Origin: Flavobacterium alkalisoli
Lineage (GTDB): Bacteria > Bacteroidota > Bacteroidia > Flavobacteriales > Flavobacteriaceae
Length of the DNA: 64,000 nucleotides
NCBI RefSeq assembly: GCF_008000935.1
Contig: NZ_CP042831.1
Span: 2,170,001-2,234,000, forward strand
Reading direction: 5' to 3'
The notes beneath the pieces are model-generated. The model made no database searches. It was not told where the DNA came from and saw only the letters and a program-made list of their open reading frames with translations. Positions 28,089 through 36,301 of this stretch are shown one piece after another (within the stretch, counting starts at the first letter, position 1; each line of letters starts with the position of its first letter). A program made the position numbers and the translations under genes.

Positions 28089-28847
28089 AATCGAAAGATT
28101 TTAAGTTTGACAAAATGTTCTATCTGCTTTCCCCAATCCCGCATACATTTTCCAAAAGAAAAAACGGAAAAAAAGAAAGCCAGCCCAAAGCGGGCGGTAA
28201 GGGCGCGGCGTGCTATAAGTCCCGAAGGGTGGCCCGCGCGGCAGCCGGAGCCATTATGCGCACGGAGCAACCGCCGCCTGCTAGCTTAGCTGCCCTTTTT
28301 GGCCGTTTTCGCATTGGAAATGTTTGGCTGTAACCTCGTAAGTAAGTTTCATGGGCAGTACTACTGATGGCAGTAAAACCTGTAATAGTGGCTGTCTGCT
28401 CCTCATTAAAGAAGGGTTCTGTGTAAGTCCGATCTTAGTAGGCCTATTACGTCGGTTGTCCATGAGCCGGAAAATGCGGTTTTGCGGTAGCAAAACCCAC
28501 TTCGCCCTAAGCAGAGTACCATACTATTTGATTTAAGGTGGCTAATGAAAAAGGCCCCGGGGGCTTGGCGGCGTTATGGAAAAAGAAAAAGACAGTATGT
28601 TTATAATAAGTTCCCCGGCCATTATACGCTCCGGTAGCGATAGAAATATAATAGTGAACAACTTCAACTACCTGTTCTTATCACTTTGCTTTCTTAAATC
28701 CAGAAGCCAGGCTATGATTGAATAACTATCAGATCGTGAATGCCTATCGTGAAAAGGCGAAAATTCTTTCAATAAAGGGAAGGGGAATAAAAAAACCTGT
28801 AAACAAAAAATTTACAGGCCGTTATTAGAGAGGTTGGAGAAATAATA
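28089..28847. other. GC-rich element leftover, then AT-rich spacer
   Basis: Positions 28140-28300 are conspicuously GC-rich, with CG-rich runs around GGCCCGCGCGGC, and continue the integrative-element composition. No credible ORF is present. From about 28550 the sequence returns to host-like composition and ends in a terminator for the minus-strand gene to the right. Confidence 0.5.
28796..28818 (-). terminator. Rho-independent terminator of the HTTM gene
   Basis: On the minus strand CCTGTAAA and TTTACAGG (28811-28818 and 28796-28803 on plus) form an 8-bp stem around a T-rich loop, followed by a run of seven T. It lies 30 bp after the stop of the HTTM gene. Confidence 0.85.
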
Positions 28848-29462
28848 TTATACGGTCTGCAGACTGCCTTTTTTGTCCTCGAAATAGTAATTTGTAATGT
28901 TCCAGGTAATCATTACAGCAGAGAAAAAATAAAGATTGAGCATAAGTGCTATCCCCAAATGTAGGGCAATTGTAAGGTATAGCCAAACAGTCCTTGTTTT
29001 GTGTATGTTAATAAATAAGGGATAAAACAATTCTACAATAATAGTGAACCATCCGGCCGCTACAAATATCCAGGGATGATTACCCAAAAAGTCAAGATTA
29101 ATTTTAAAATCATTTGTAAATCCGATAAGATGAATAGCTTTCCATACGGATTCACCATTACGCCAGTTATATCCTATAATTTTCTCAAAACCTGAAACAA
29201 AATAGGCGATACAGATATGAATCTGGAATGCCCTTCTGAATGGTGTAAGGTCCGATTTTTCCTTGATGCGCCAAAGATAGCCGCGAAGGGAAAAATAATC
29301 ATCTGACGGCATTAAAGCAATATACATGAGTGACATACTTGTGAAAAAATCCACACCATATGAAAAAAGATAACTTGATTTTATAAGTGAAACCTGCAGG
29401 ATTAACAGTAGGATTGCCGAAATTCTGGAGAAGAAACCGATTATTACTAAGATTCCCAACAA
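28848..29462 (-). CDS. HTTM-domain membrane protein, probably frameshifted at its 5' end
   Basis: A 204-residue polytopic protein with features of the HTTM (horizontally transferred transmembrane; vitamin K carboxylase-like) family: FTSMSLMYIALMPSDDYFSL, FRRAFQIHICIAYFVSGFEKI and WRNGESVWKAIH. The listed TTG start is weak. The same frame stays open to 29570 and reads as protein (LAAIIDFLNPYIHSESLSIK), but has no ATG. A short ORF from ATG at 29640 (MSGLERSGYNLNPNYK) meets it in another frame near 29550-29570. So the original protein probably began at 29640 and suffered a one-base frameshift. Function of the family in bacteria is unclear. Confidence 0.65.
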   Translation of the reverse strand: MLGILVIIGFFSRISAILLLILQVSLIKSSYLFSYGVDFFTSMSLMYIALMPSDDYFSLRGYLWRIKEKSDLTPFRRAFQIHICIAYFVSGFEKIIGYNWRNGESVWKAIHLIGFTNDFKINLDFLGNHPWIFVAAGWFTIIVELFYPLFINIHKTRTVWLYLTIALHLGIALMLNLYFFSAVMITWNITNYYFEDKKGSLQTV

Positions 29463-29799
29463 AAAATAGGTACACTGAAAGATTTTAATGCTCAGGCTCT
29501 CTGAATGTATATAGGGATTGAGAAAGTCTATGATGGCTGCTAGATTTTTATTTACTAATTTCTTTGGATTTTATAACCGAGTGCGATATCACTTTGTAAT
29601 TTGGATTTAAATTATATCCACTTCTTTCTAATCCGGACATTTTTGTTTTCAAAGGCTGATTCTCCCTACCTTTTACGAAATTCCCTGCAAAAATTATTCA
29701 ATTTTTGCAGATGTTGCCATTGATTTATTATTATTCTCTGCTGTTTTTAAGAAATTTACTTCTCTATATTTCATTGTGTAACCAATTAAATTTACTACC

Positions 29800-31380
29800 A
29801 TGAAGAAAACTATTACTATACATTTTATCTCATTTTTGGGTGCTCTGTTTTGTTTGAGTAGCGGACTGTTTGCTCAAGGGCAGAAGACCTCGAAGCCTAA
29901 CATTCTTGTCATCTGGGGTGATGATATCGGAACCTGGAATATCAGTCATAACAGTAGGGGAATGATGGGCTACCAAACGCCCAATATAGACAGAATAGCC
30001 AGGGAAGGTATTTCCTTTACCGATTATTACGGGCAACAGAGCTGTACTGCGGGAAGGGCAGCATTTATAAGCGGAGCTGTGCCAGTTCGTTCAGGTATGA
30101 CCAAAGTAGGTATGCCCGGGGCTAAACAAGGCTGGCAAAAGGCAGATGTAACCATGGCCACAGTGTTGAAAAGCAACGGTTATGCGACCGGGCAGTTCGG
30201 CAAGAATCATCAGGGAGACCTGGATGAGCATTTGCCTACCATGCATGGATTTGATGAATTCTATGGCTGTCTCTATCATCTAAATGCCTCTGAAGAGCCG
30301 GAAAATATGGATTATCCAAGAGATTTGAAGTTGGAAAATGGTAAAACTTTTTTAGAACAATTTGGTCCTAGGGGAGTGCTTGACTGTAAGGCTGACGGAA
30401 GGGGAGGACAGACGGTAAAAGACACTGGTCCTCTTGATAAAAAAAGAATGGAAACAATTGATGATGAAACAGTAGCGAGAGCCATTGCCTTTATAAAAGC
30501 TAAACATAAGGCAGGTGAACCCTTTTTTTGCTGGTGGAACGGCACCAGAATGCATTTTCGAACCCATGTAAAGACTGAGCATCGAGGAATCTCAGGTCAG
30601 GATGAATACAGCGATGGTATGGTAGAGCACGATATGCATGTCGGTGAGCTGTTAAAAGTTCTTGATGAACTGGGCATTGCCGATAATACAATTGTTATGT
30701 ATTCGACAGATAACGGGCCGCATTATAATTCATGGCCCGATGCCGCAACCACACCATTCCGGGGAGAGAAGAACTCAAATTGGGAAGGTGCCTACAGGGT
30801 TCCTACTTTTATAAAGTGGGCAGGTCATTTTCCTGAAGGCATCACTTTAAACGGCATTGTAGCGCATGAAGACTGGCTACCTACTTTTGCTGCTGCGGCC
30901 GGGGATATGACCATAAAGGATAGATTGCTAAAAGGAGCAACCCTTAACGGCAGCACCTACAGGAATTATATTGACGGCTACAATCTGTTAGATTATTTAT
31001 CGGGTAAGTCGAAAGTATCGCCCAGAAGTGAATTTTGGTACATAAATGATGAAGGTCAGGTAGTTGCTGCCAGGTACGGCGACTGGAAAGTGGTTTTTCT
31101 GGAGAACAGAGGGAAGGAACTGGGAGTCTGGCAGGAACCTTTTGTAGAGTTAAGAGCTCCGATTTTATTTAACCTGAGAAGAGATCCTTTTGAAAAAGCA
31201 CAACACAACTCCAATACATATAATGACTGGATATTGGATCGTGCATTTATAGTTGTTCCAATTCAGACTATGGCTGCAAAGTTTTTACGGACTCTGGTTG
31301 ACTACCCCCCGAGTCAGGTTCCCGGGTCATTTAATCTGAGTGGGATAGAAGAAAAATTAAGAAATGGTACGGGAAGATAA
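29800..31380 (+). CDS. Secreted arylsulfatase (S1 family), formylglycine type
   Basis: A 526-residue sulfatase with a signal peptide ending LFAQG near residue 26. Metal ligands are visible at WGDDIG (Asp41-Asp42) and in STDNGPHYN. The catalytic cysteine is Cys82 in CTAGR, a C-x-A-x-R form of the C-x-P-x-R motif; anaerobic or FGE-type maturation enzymes must oxidise this Cys to formylglycine. Other signs are GYATGQFGKNHQGD and HGFDEFYG. It hydrolyses a sulfate ester in the periplasm or outside. It is transcribed divergently from the HTTM gene and stands alone; no maturase gene is in the window. Confidence 0.93.
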   Translation: MKKTITIHFISFLGALFCLSSGLFAQGQKTSKPNILVIWGDDIGTWNISHNSRGMMGYQTPNIDRIAREGISFTDYYGQQSCTAGRAAFISGAVPVRSGMTKVGMPGAKQGWQKADVTMATVLKSNGYATGQFGKNHQGDLDEHLPTMHGFDEFYGCLYHLNASEEPENMDYPRDLKLENGKTFLEQFGPRGVLDCKADGRGGQTVKDTGPLDKKRMETIDDETVARAIAFIKAKHKAGEPFFCWWNGTRMHFRTHVKTEHRGISGQDEYSDGMVEHDMHVGELLKVLDELGIADNTIVMYSTDNGPHYNSWPDAATTPFRGEKNSNWEGAYRVPTFIKWAGHFPEGITLNGIVAHEDWLPTFAAAAGDMTIKDRLLKGATLNGSTYRNYIDGYNLLDYLSGKSKVSPRSEFWYINDEGQVVAARYGDWKVVFLENRGKELGVWQEPFVELRAPILFNLRRDPFEKAQHNSNTYNDWILDRAFIVVPIQTMAAKFLRTLVDYPPSQVPGSFNLSGIEEKLRNGTGR

Positions 31381-31537
31381 TATAGTTATTTAGACAACCA
31401 ATTTTGTAATCTTTCCCCTGTGACAGTCAGCGAATGTACAGCAGCTGTGGCAGGGGGCTGATTTGAAGTATTTTTAACTCTTAAAACAGGTAGACCAACA
31501 TTTTACAGCCAATCGTGAATTAATATATTGACGGTAG

Positions 31538-32734
31538 TTATTTATCATATGCCTGCAGGTCCTTAAGATATTCCTTAGGCCTTTGACCGGTGAACTTCTT
31601 GAAGGCGGTTGTAAAGGTGTTACGATTGCTGAAACCGCTAAGTTTTGCTATACCTTCCAGGGTATGAGACCTATGCATATCGCGCCCAATAAGATCAAGC
31701 GTGTGCTGTACCCTGAGAGCGTTAATATAGTCATTATACTTGACATTTTTTTTACTGTTGAACATCATTGAAAGGTACTGAGTAGGGATACCAAGGTCCC
31801 TTGAAATTTCATTAAGAGTATAGTGTGGCCGTAAAAAAGGTTTTTCTGATGAAAAAAAATGACTGTCAATAAGTCGCTCTATTTCTGCGAGTCGTTCCTC
31901 GCTTAGATAAACACCTTTGTTTTCTGGTTCAACTGTTTCAAGAGTCCCTCGGGCCTTGTATTCCGGCACGGGTATTAACTTAAGTTCATCAAGGGATAAA
32001 TTTTCCACGCCATAGAGTATTTTCGGAAACAGGAATATCATTATGGAAGTCAGCCCGGTTCCGCCTCCGATGTAAAGGAAAAGCAGTATAGGATTAAATT
32101 CATCGCCTTTAGTGAGAAGGGCAAAAGGTGGTATAAAGGTAAAGGCCTCTGCAATCATGAAGAGTGTCAACCAGCGTAGCCAGATATTTTTTTTTGCATC
32201 GATATTGTTCTTAGAGATAAAGCGGTAGATAAGTATGCATTGCAGTATCCAGTAGGTCAGTGACTGTATGTAGTTAAGGGCCGTATAGAACCCCTGAGGA
32301 AACAGTACGCTCTCGCTGAACATAATCAGGGTATTGTTGTAGTTTTCGGTATCACTAAGCCATGTTTGCTTTTCTGCAGCATCCAGAAGAAACAAAGGCA
32401 GATAATCTATTATGTATACCAGGGCAGGTATGAAATGCAAAAAATCGGCCTTATCGATGTTTTTTCCGGTTAGCACGGACTCTATAAAAAGATAAGCCAA
32501 TGGTGTGGAGACAAGTAAGGAAATGTAGCCCGTCCTGTAAAAATGAGGATAGTCCAGGATGGTTCTTGTTGTTATAAGGATGGTTATAAAAGACTGATAG
32601 GCAATCAGGAAATAAAAAATTGCAAGCAATCTGTTTGGACGCTTTGCTTCGGAAGAATAAATCAGAAGTGTGGCGCCAGTAAAAACGGACAAAAACAATA
32701 CAAAAGACAAGATGGTTGAAAAAGCCTCGAACAT
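31538..32734 (-). CDS. Membrane-anchored AraC-family regulator
   Basis: A 398-residue protein whose first 240 residues hold about seven hydrophobic helices (LSFVLFLSVFTGATLLIY, LLVSTPLAYLFIESV and others). A linker and a C-terminal AraC helix-turn-helix follow (YTLNEISRDLGIPTQYLSMM; EGIAKLSGFSNRNTFTTAFKK; GQRPKEYLK). Such 7TM-AraC proteins couple a membrane sensor to transcription. Its 5' region contains two TAAATTTA sites 20 bp apart, suggesting self-regulation. It converges with the sulfatase gene, which could be a target, but nothing in the sequence proves this. Confidence 0.88.
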   Translation of the reverse strand: MFEAFSTILSFVLFLSVFTGATLLIYSSEAKRPNRLLAIFYFLIAYQSFITILITTRTILDYPHFYRTGYISLLVSTPLAYLFIESVLTGKNIDKADFLHFIPALVYIIDYLPLFLLDAAEKQTWLSDTENYNNTLIMFSESVLFPQGFYTALNYIQSLTYWILQCILIYRFISKNNIDAKKNIWLRWLTLFMIAEAFTFIPPFALLTKGDEFNPILLFLYIGGGTGLTSIMIFLFPKILYGVENLSLDELKLIPVPEYKARGTLETVEPENKGVYLSEERLAEIERLIDSHFFSSEKPFLRPHYTLNEISRDLGIPTQYLSMMFNSKKNVKYNDYINALRVQHTLDLIGRDMHRSHTLEGIAKLSGFSNRNTFTTAFKKFTGQRPKEYLKDLQAYDK

Positions 32735-32740
32735 GGTAGT

Positions 32741-32770
32741 GTAAATTTATAGCTAGTTGTCTAAATTTAC
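32741..32770 (-). promoter_or_regulatory. Paired TAAATTTA sites before the 7TM-AraC gene
   Basis: GTAAATTTA (32741-32749) and TAAATTTAC (32762-32770) are exact inverted repeats with 12 bp between them; the palindromic cores are 20 bp apart. They lie 7-36 bp upstream of the AraC-type gene start, so they could be promoter elements, a self-regulatory operator, or both. Confidence 0.4.
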
Positions 32771-32824
32771 AAAAAAAATGCAGTATCCTAATTGTAAAAC
32801 GATATTCTTAAGATAAACTTAATT

Positions 32825-33310
32825 TTACGACTCTTTCTTTAAGAATACCATACTTATTGATAACATTACAATTGCGGCAGGGATTATGAGCGACTGGACT
32901 GTTATCTCTTCCCCACTAAATTTTTTTTCCGCAATTCCGGCAAGATATGACACCAGAAACGTCGTAAGTATGGTTTCCCACAATATAACCTTGAGCTTGA
33001 TAAAACTGTTAATCATCAGCCATTCGGGAACTTTATCTAATATTCGTTTATTGTTACGACTGTTACTAAATAATGTATAAACTCCAACAGAGAATATAAA
33101 AAATACAAGGGCTATCAAGAACATATCCAGGGACTTAAGTAGACCTATAGCAATAATGGTTGCTGATGAATCCGCTGTATGAAAACTTTCCGGTTTAAAA
33201 GTAAGTACGAGTTCATAGATACCAATTCCTGTCAGTATGATTCCTGATACAAAGACTATTACGGCAATAATTGATGCAATATTTCCTACCTGATTTAATA
33301 AATTTCTCAT
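32825..33310 (-). CDS. YqhA/UPF0114-family membrane protein
   Basis: A 161-residue protein with about four transmembrane helices (IASIIAVIVFVSGIILTGIGIYEL; MFLIALVFFIFSVGVYTLF; TILTTFLVSYLAGI; LIIPAAIVMLSISMVFL). The WLMINSFIKLKVILWETI segment after the second helix is characteristic of YqhA-like proteins. The function of the family is not established. It is on the same strand as the AraC gene but 90 bp upstream, with its own AT-rich leader. Confidence 0.75.
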   Translation of the reverse strand: MRNLLNQVGNIASIIAVIVFVSGIILTGIGIYELVLTFKPESFHTADSSATIIAIGLLKSLDMFLIALVFFIFSVGVYTLFSNSRNNKRILDKVPEWLMINSFIKLKVILWETILTTFLVSYLAGIAEKKFSGEEITVQSLIIPAAIVMLSISMVFLKKES

Positions 33311-34096
33311 GATTGTTTTTTTTTTACGCTCTGAAATTAATCATGTTTATTTTTTAAAGTAGGTTTTTCTGCTTTAGGCGTTGCCAATATTTATCAAATT
33401 TGACAAATACATATAAAAAATTTGGTTTTGACTACCCGCTACCTTTACAAGCTTTGTTGGATAATAAAATTTACCAACGGCTGTTGAGGGTAAGTGCATT
33501 CAGATCATGAATGAATCTACGCGAGGCTGCTGGAAAGAGGGAAAAAGTAGAATTGGCTTCCAGTAAGGATACTGTCGCTGTTAATGGTCTGCTGCAAGGG
33601 CTGCACCGTAGGTGGGAATAAACAGCGCTTTCCTTTGCTATAGCAAAAGTTGCAGCAATAAAAAAGGAAAGCTTTTCATAGCTGTTTGTTTACAAAGTAT
33701 CGGAATACGGTAATAGTATAGTATAAATGAATTGTTAACTTGTATGTACGCTCGCGTTCTGTATTGTAGTTGCCTATCTTTACATTTTTGCAATAAGACA
33801 AGCTGTGTCTGGATAAACATAAGCTTTACTAAATGCATCATTAAAAAAGTTCCAGCGGTTACCGATCCTGATTTGTACTGAACCTCAAATTAATGCTCAG
33901 TCGCACCTCCTTGATTTTTAAGCCCCAATTACCTTATATTCCAAAATCTTTACCTACCGTCCGGCTATAGTGAGTCCGATAAGCTACCGGCCATAGGAAT
34001 TCACAAAAATACACTGTTACTGACTTGAGGCTGCAGTAAGAGGGATACAAGTTCAATTCATCGGTATTGCTGCCGGGAGAAACGACTTTCATCAGA
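33311..34096. other. Spacer with no convincing gene
   Basis: About 790 bp without a supported gene. An inverted repeat GCTTTCCTTT/AAAGGAAAGC at 33627-33672, followed by TTTT, could be a weak terminator. A short translatable run at 33458-33620 is interrupted by TGA and resembles nothing I recognise; it may be a gene fragment. Confidence 0.5.
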
Positions 34097-34387
34097 CTAA
34101 TCGGATTCCAGGTTCAGGTTTTTAAAAATTTCCCGTGTGATGATTCTTGTATTATAAGTTACCTCTTCAATGGTACAGGCCAGCATGGTCAGCGGAAAGG
34201 GGATTCCGTCTTTCATCTGTGTGTAATCCATCGTGAGGACCGTATCGGGCGCCAGCTGCTGTGATCCTTTAAGTTGCTGAAATATTGCTTCTGCTTTATT
34301 TTTGTCGTTACCTAGATAATAGTAGGCGTAGGAATCAATCCCTGAAACAGTCCTTATATTAAGTGTGATGTAAAAGAAATTTTCCAT
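34097..34387 (-). CDS. Conserved small hypothetical protein
   Basis: A 96-residue soluble protein with a mixed sequence (FFYITLNIRTVSGIDSYAYYYLG; FPLTMLACTIEEVTYNTRII), no signal peptide or membrane helix. Start codon and length look sound. It is 37 bp downstream of the antiporter gene on the same strand, so probably shares its transcript. I recognise it only as a hypothetical protein seen near stress genes in Flavobacteriaceae; no function is assigned. Confidence 0.6.
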   Translation of the reverse strand: MENFFYITLNIRTVSGIDSYAYYYLGNDKNKAEAIFQQLKGSQQLAPDTVLTMDYTQMKDGIPFPLTMLACTIEEVTYNTRIITREIFKNLNLESD

Positions 34388-34424
34388 AGTTCCCTTTTTT
34401 TAGTGTTTCTGCAATGCGATTCGG

Positions 34425-35591
34425 TTAATTTTTTTCCAGCGCCAACCGATAAATCATTTTTTGAATTACCGTTAACCATAAGGTGCTGAACAGCATTGTA
34501 CAGGTTATTACCGCAAGGGTAATCTGATACGTGTAGCTTCCGACCAGCCCAAGGGATGCGGCAAGGGTAACCAGTACAAAGCTGAATTCCCCAATTTGGG
34601 AAAGAAGAGCACCGCCATAGATGCTGTCACGCCAGTTGTTTCCCGTTAAGCGGAACAGACCGGAATTGATGATGCTGTTGATCAGGAGTACCACGACGGT
34701 AATCAGAAGTATGGTCCCAAAATTAGTAGCGAAAAAAAGCACTTCAAGCTGTAATCCTATTGCGAGAAAGAAAAAGCTCATAAAAAACACCCGGAAAGGT
34801 ACAACCGATTTACCCAACCATTTTGTAGCCTTGTCCTGACCAATAACCATTCCGGCAGTAAAGGCGCCAAATGCAGGTGAGAGTCCCAGCCAGGCACTAA
34901 ACCATGCCATTCCGAAACAGATAGCAAAGCCAATAAAAACCTGCAGGTCATGATCTGCCACTATTTCCCTTCGCATAGGTATCCGGAATAACTTTTTACG
35001 TAAGGCCGCCCAAAGAAAGAGTATAATAAATGCACCTCCGAAACATACCTTTACCAAATCCAAAGACGAAGCCGAGCTTCCGGTAAGAAAATGTAGTACA
35101 AGAATCATGGGAACTACCAGTATATCCTGCATCAGAAGGACACCACAGGTGATGCTGCCCAACTGACTCTTTATCTCGCCGGTCCTTTCCAGGTACTGGA
35201 AGACTATGGCAGAGCTGCTCAGGCTGATGATGAAGGAAAGCAACAGCACTATGTTCCTACTCCATCCGATGTGGCTTCCGATAGCGTAAAGGCAGAGGAA
35301 GCTTAGCAGCACCTGAACCATCGCAATGAAAAGCGGGCGCAGAAAATTCCGGCTCAGGTGGCGGATATCGACTTCCGTTCCTATGGAGAACATGAGTAAT
35401 ACTATTCCTGCCTCTCCCAACTGACCGACTACCTCGGGGGAATGAATGATATTCAGTACCCCGGGGCCCAGTAGGATACCCGAGAGGATATAAGCAATAA
35501 AGTACGGCTGTTGCAGCCTGCTTAGTAAAAAGATCAACAGCAATACCACAAATGAAAGTATTGCGATACCTGAGAACAGATCAGAAGGCAT
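34425..35591 (-). CDS. CPA2-family cation:proton antiporter
   Basis: A 388-residue protein with about 12 transmembrane helices in the KefB/NapA fold. Markers are YILSGILLGPGVLNIIHSPE, GEAGIVLLMFSIGTEVDI, SLSSSAIVFQYLERTGE, GVLLMQDILVVPMIL and LSPAFGAFTAGMVIGQ. The C-terminal TrkA-N regulatory domain of KefB/KefC is absent, so this is the short form ending in the membrane domain. It would exchange Na+ or K+ for protons across the inner membrane. It sits between hsp20 and the small hypothetical, a stress-like group. Confidence 0.9.
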   Translation of the reverse strand: MPSDLFSGIAILSFVVLLLIFLLSRLQQPYFIAYILSGILLGPGVLNIIHSPEVVGQLGEAGIVLLMFSIGTEVDIRHLSRNFLRPLFIAMVQVLLSFLCLYAIGSHIGWSRNIVLLLSFIISLSSSAIVFQYLERTGEIKSQLGSITCGVLLMQDILVVPMILVLHFLTGSSASSLDLVKVCFGGAFIILFLWAALRKKLFRIPMRREIVADHDLQVFIGFAICFGMAWFSAWLGLSPAFGAFTAGMVIGQDKATKWLGKSVVPFRVFFMSFFFLAIGLQLEVLFFATNFGTILLITVVVLLINSIINSGLFRLTGNNWRDSIYGGALLSQIGEFSFVLVTLAASLGLVGSYTYQITLAVITCTMLFSTLWLTVIQKMIYRLALEKN

Positions 35592-35659
35592 ACCGAAAAT
35601 ATTTATTAATTGAAAAGCTGCCCCGAAAGGGCAGCCTCAAGTAGTACAAAAGAATAGCA

Positions 35660-36112
35660 TTATGAGATTTCTATCAACCTAGGAGGTTTTTGTTTTGCCT
35701 CTTCCTTCTTAGGAATTGTAAGTAATAGAAGACCATTCTCATAACGGGCCGAAATCTGATCCTCATCCACTACATTTTTCGGCAATTCGAAACTGCGTTG
35801 GAACGACTGGTAACTGAATTCCCTTCTGGTATAATAACCTTCCTGGGTATTCTCATTTTGCTCTTTGCCGGATGAAATGGTAAGTGTATTTTCTTCCAGT
35901 GTGACGCTGAAATCATTTTTGTCCATTCCGGGAGCAGCGACTTCCACCTCAAAATGATCTGCCGATTCCCGGATGTTTACCGAAGGCAGGGTTGTGCTTG
36001 TGGTTGAGAAGTTGCCGTTTTCCCAATTGAAAAGCTCACGGCCAAAAATGTCATCAAAAAACAAACCTGGAAAGCCCATTCCGGCGTTTCCGTTTCTTTT
36101 AAGTAAATTCAT
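35660..36112 (-). CDS. Small heat-shock protein, Hsp20 family
   Basis: A 150-residue protein with an alpha-crystallin domain: PSVNIRESADHFEVEVAAPGMDKNDF, TLTISSGKEQ, YQSFQRSFELPKNVVDEDQISARYENGLLLLTIPKK and a short tail. It prevents protein aggregation as an ATP-independent chaperone. It lies 68 bp upstream of the antiporter on the same strand. A second, decayed copy is at 46.6-47.0 kb. Confidence 0.94.
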   Translation of the reverse strand: MNLLKRNGNAGMGFPGLFFDDIFGRELFNWENGNFSTTSTTLPSVNIRESADHFEVEVAAPGMDKNDFSVTLEENTLTISSGKEQNENTQEGYYTRREFSYQSFQRSFELPKNVVDEDQISARYENGLLLLTIPKKEEAKQKPPRLIEIS

Positions 36113-36209
36113 AACTGTTAACTTTAAAATTAGACAACTATTTTATTTGCGTAACCAGCGATTAGGCCGGTTGCAGAGAAAAAATCTAAAAGTATGCCAA
36201 AGGATAATC

Positions 36210-36246
36210 GTGTCAGATTTTCAGTGTAGAACTGAAAATCTGACAC
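36210..36246. repeat. Perfect 16-bp inverted repeat
   Basis: GTGTCAGATTTTCAGT (36210-36225) and its exact complement (36231-36246) flank a 5-nt loop, followed by TTTC. It is in the leader side of hsp20, about 55 bp before the IS6 left end. It could be a terminator, an RNA thermometer-like structure, or the remnant of a mobile-element end. No clear T-run supports simple termination. Confidence 0.6.
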
Positions 36247-36301
36247 TTTCATCAGTTTTTTGACCGGCGAATGAACTGTTATACTATAGAGGAGTACGGT
36301 T

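Noticed and set aside
28067..28536. Several ORFs of 60-70 codons in the GC-rich spacer
   Set aside because: They overlap each other on both strands with no family pattern or ribosome site; GC-rich sequence makes chance ORFs common.
33638..33841. Minus-strand ORF of 67 codons
   Set aside because: Low-complexity, no homology pattern, no promoter or ribosome site; includes part of an inverted repeat.
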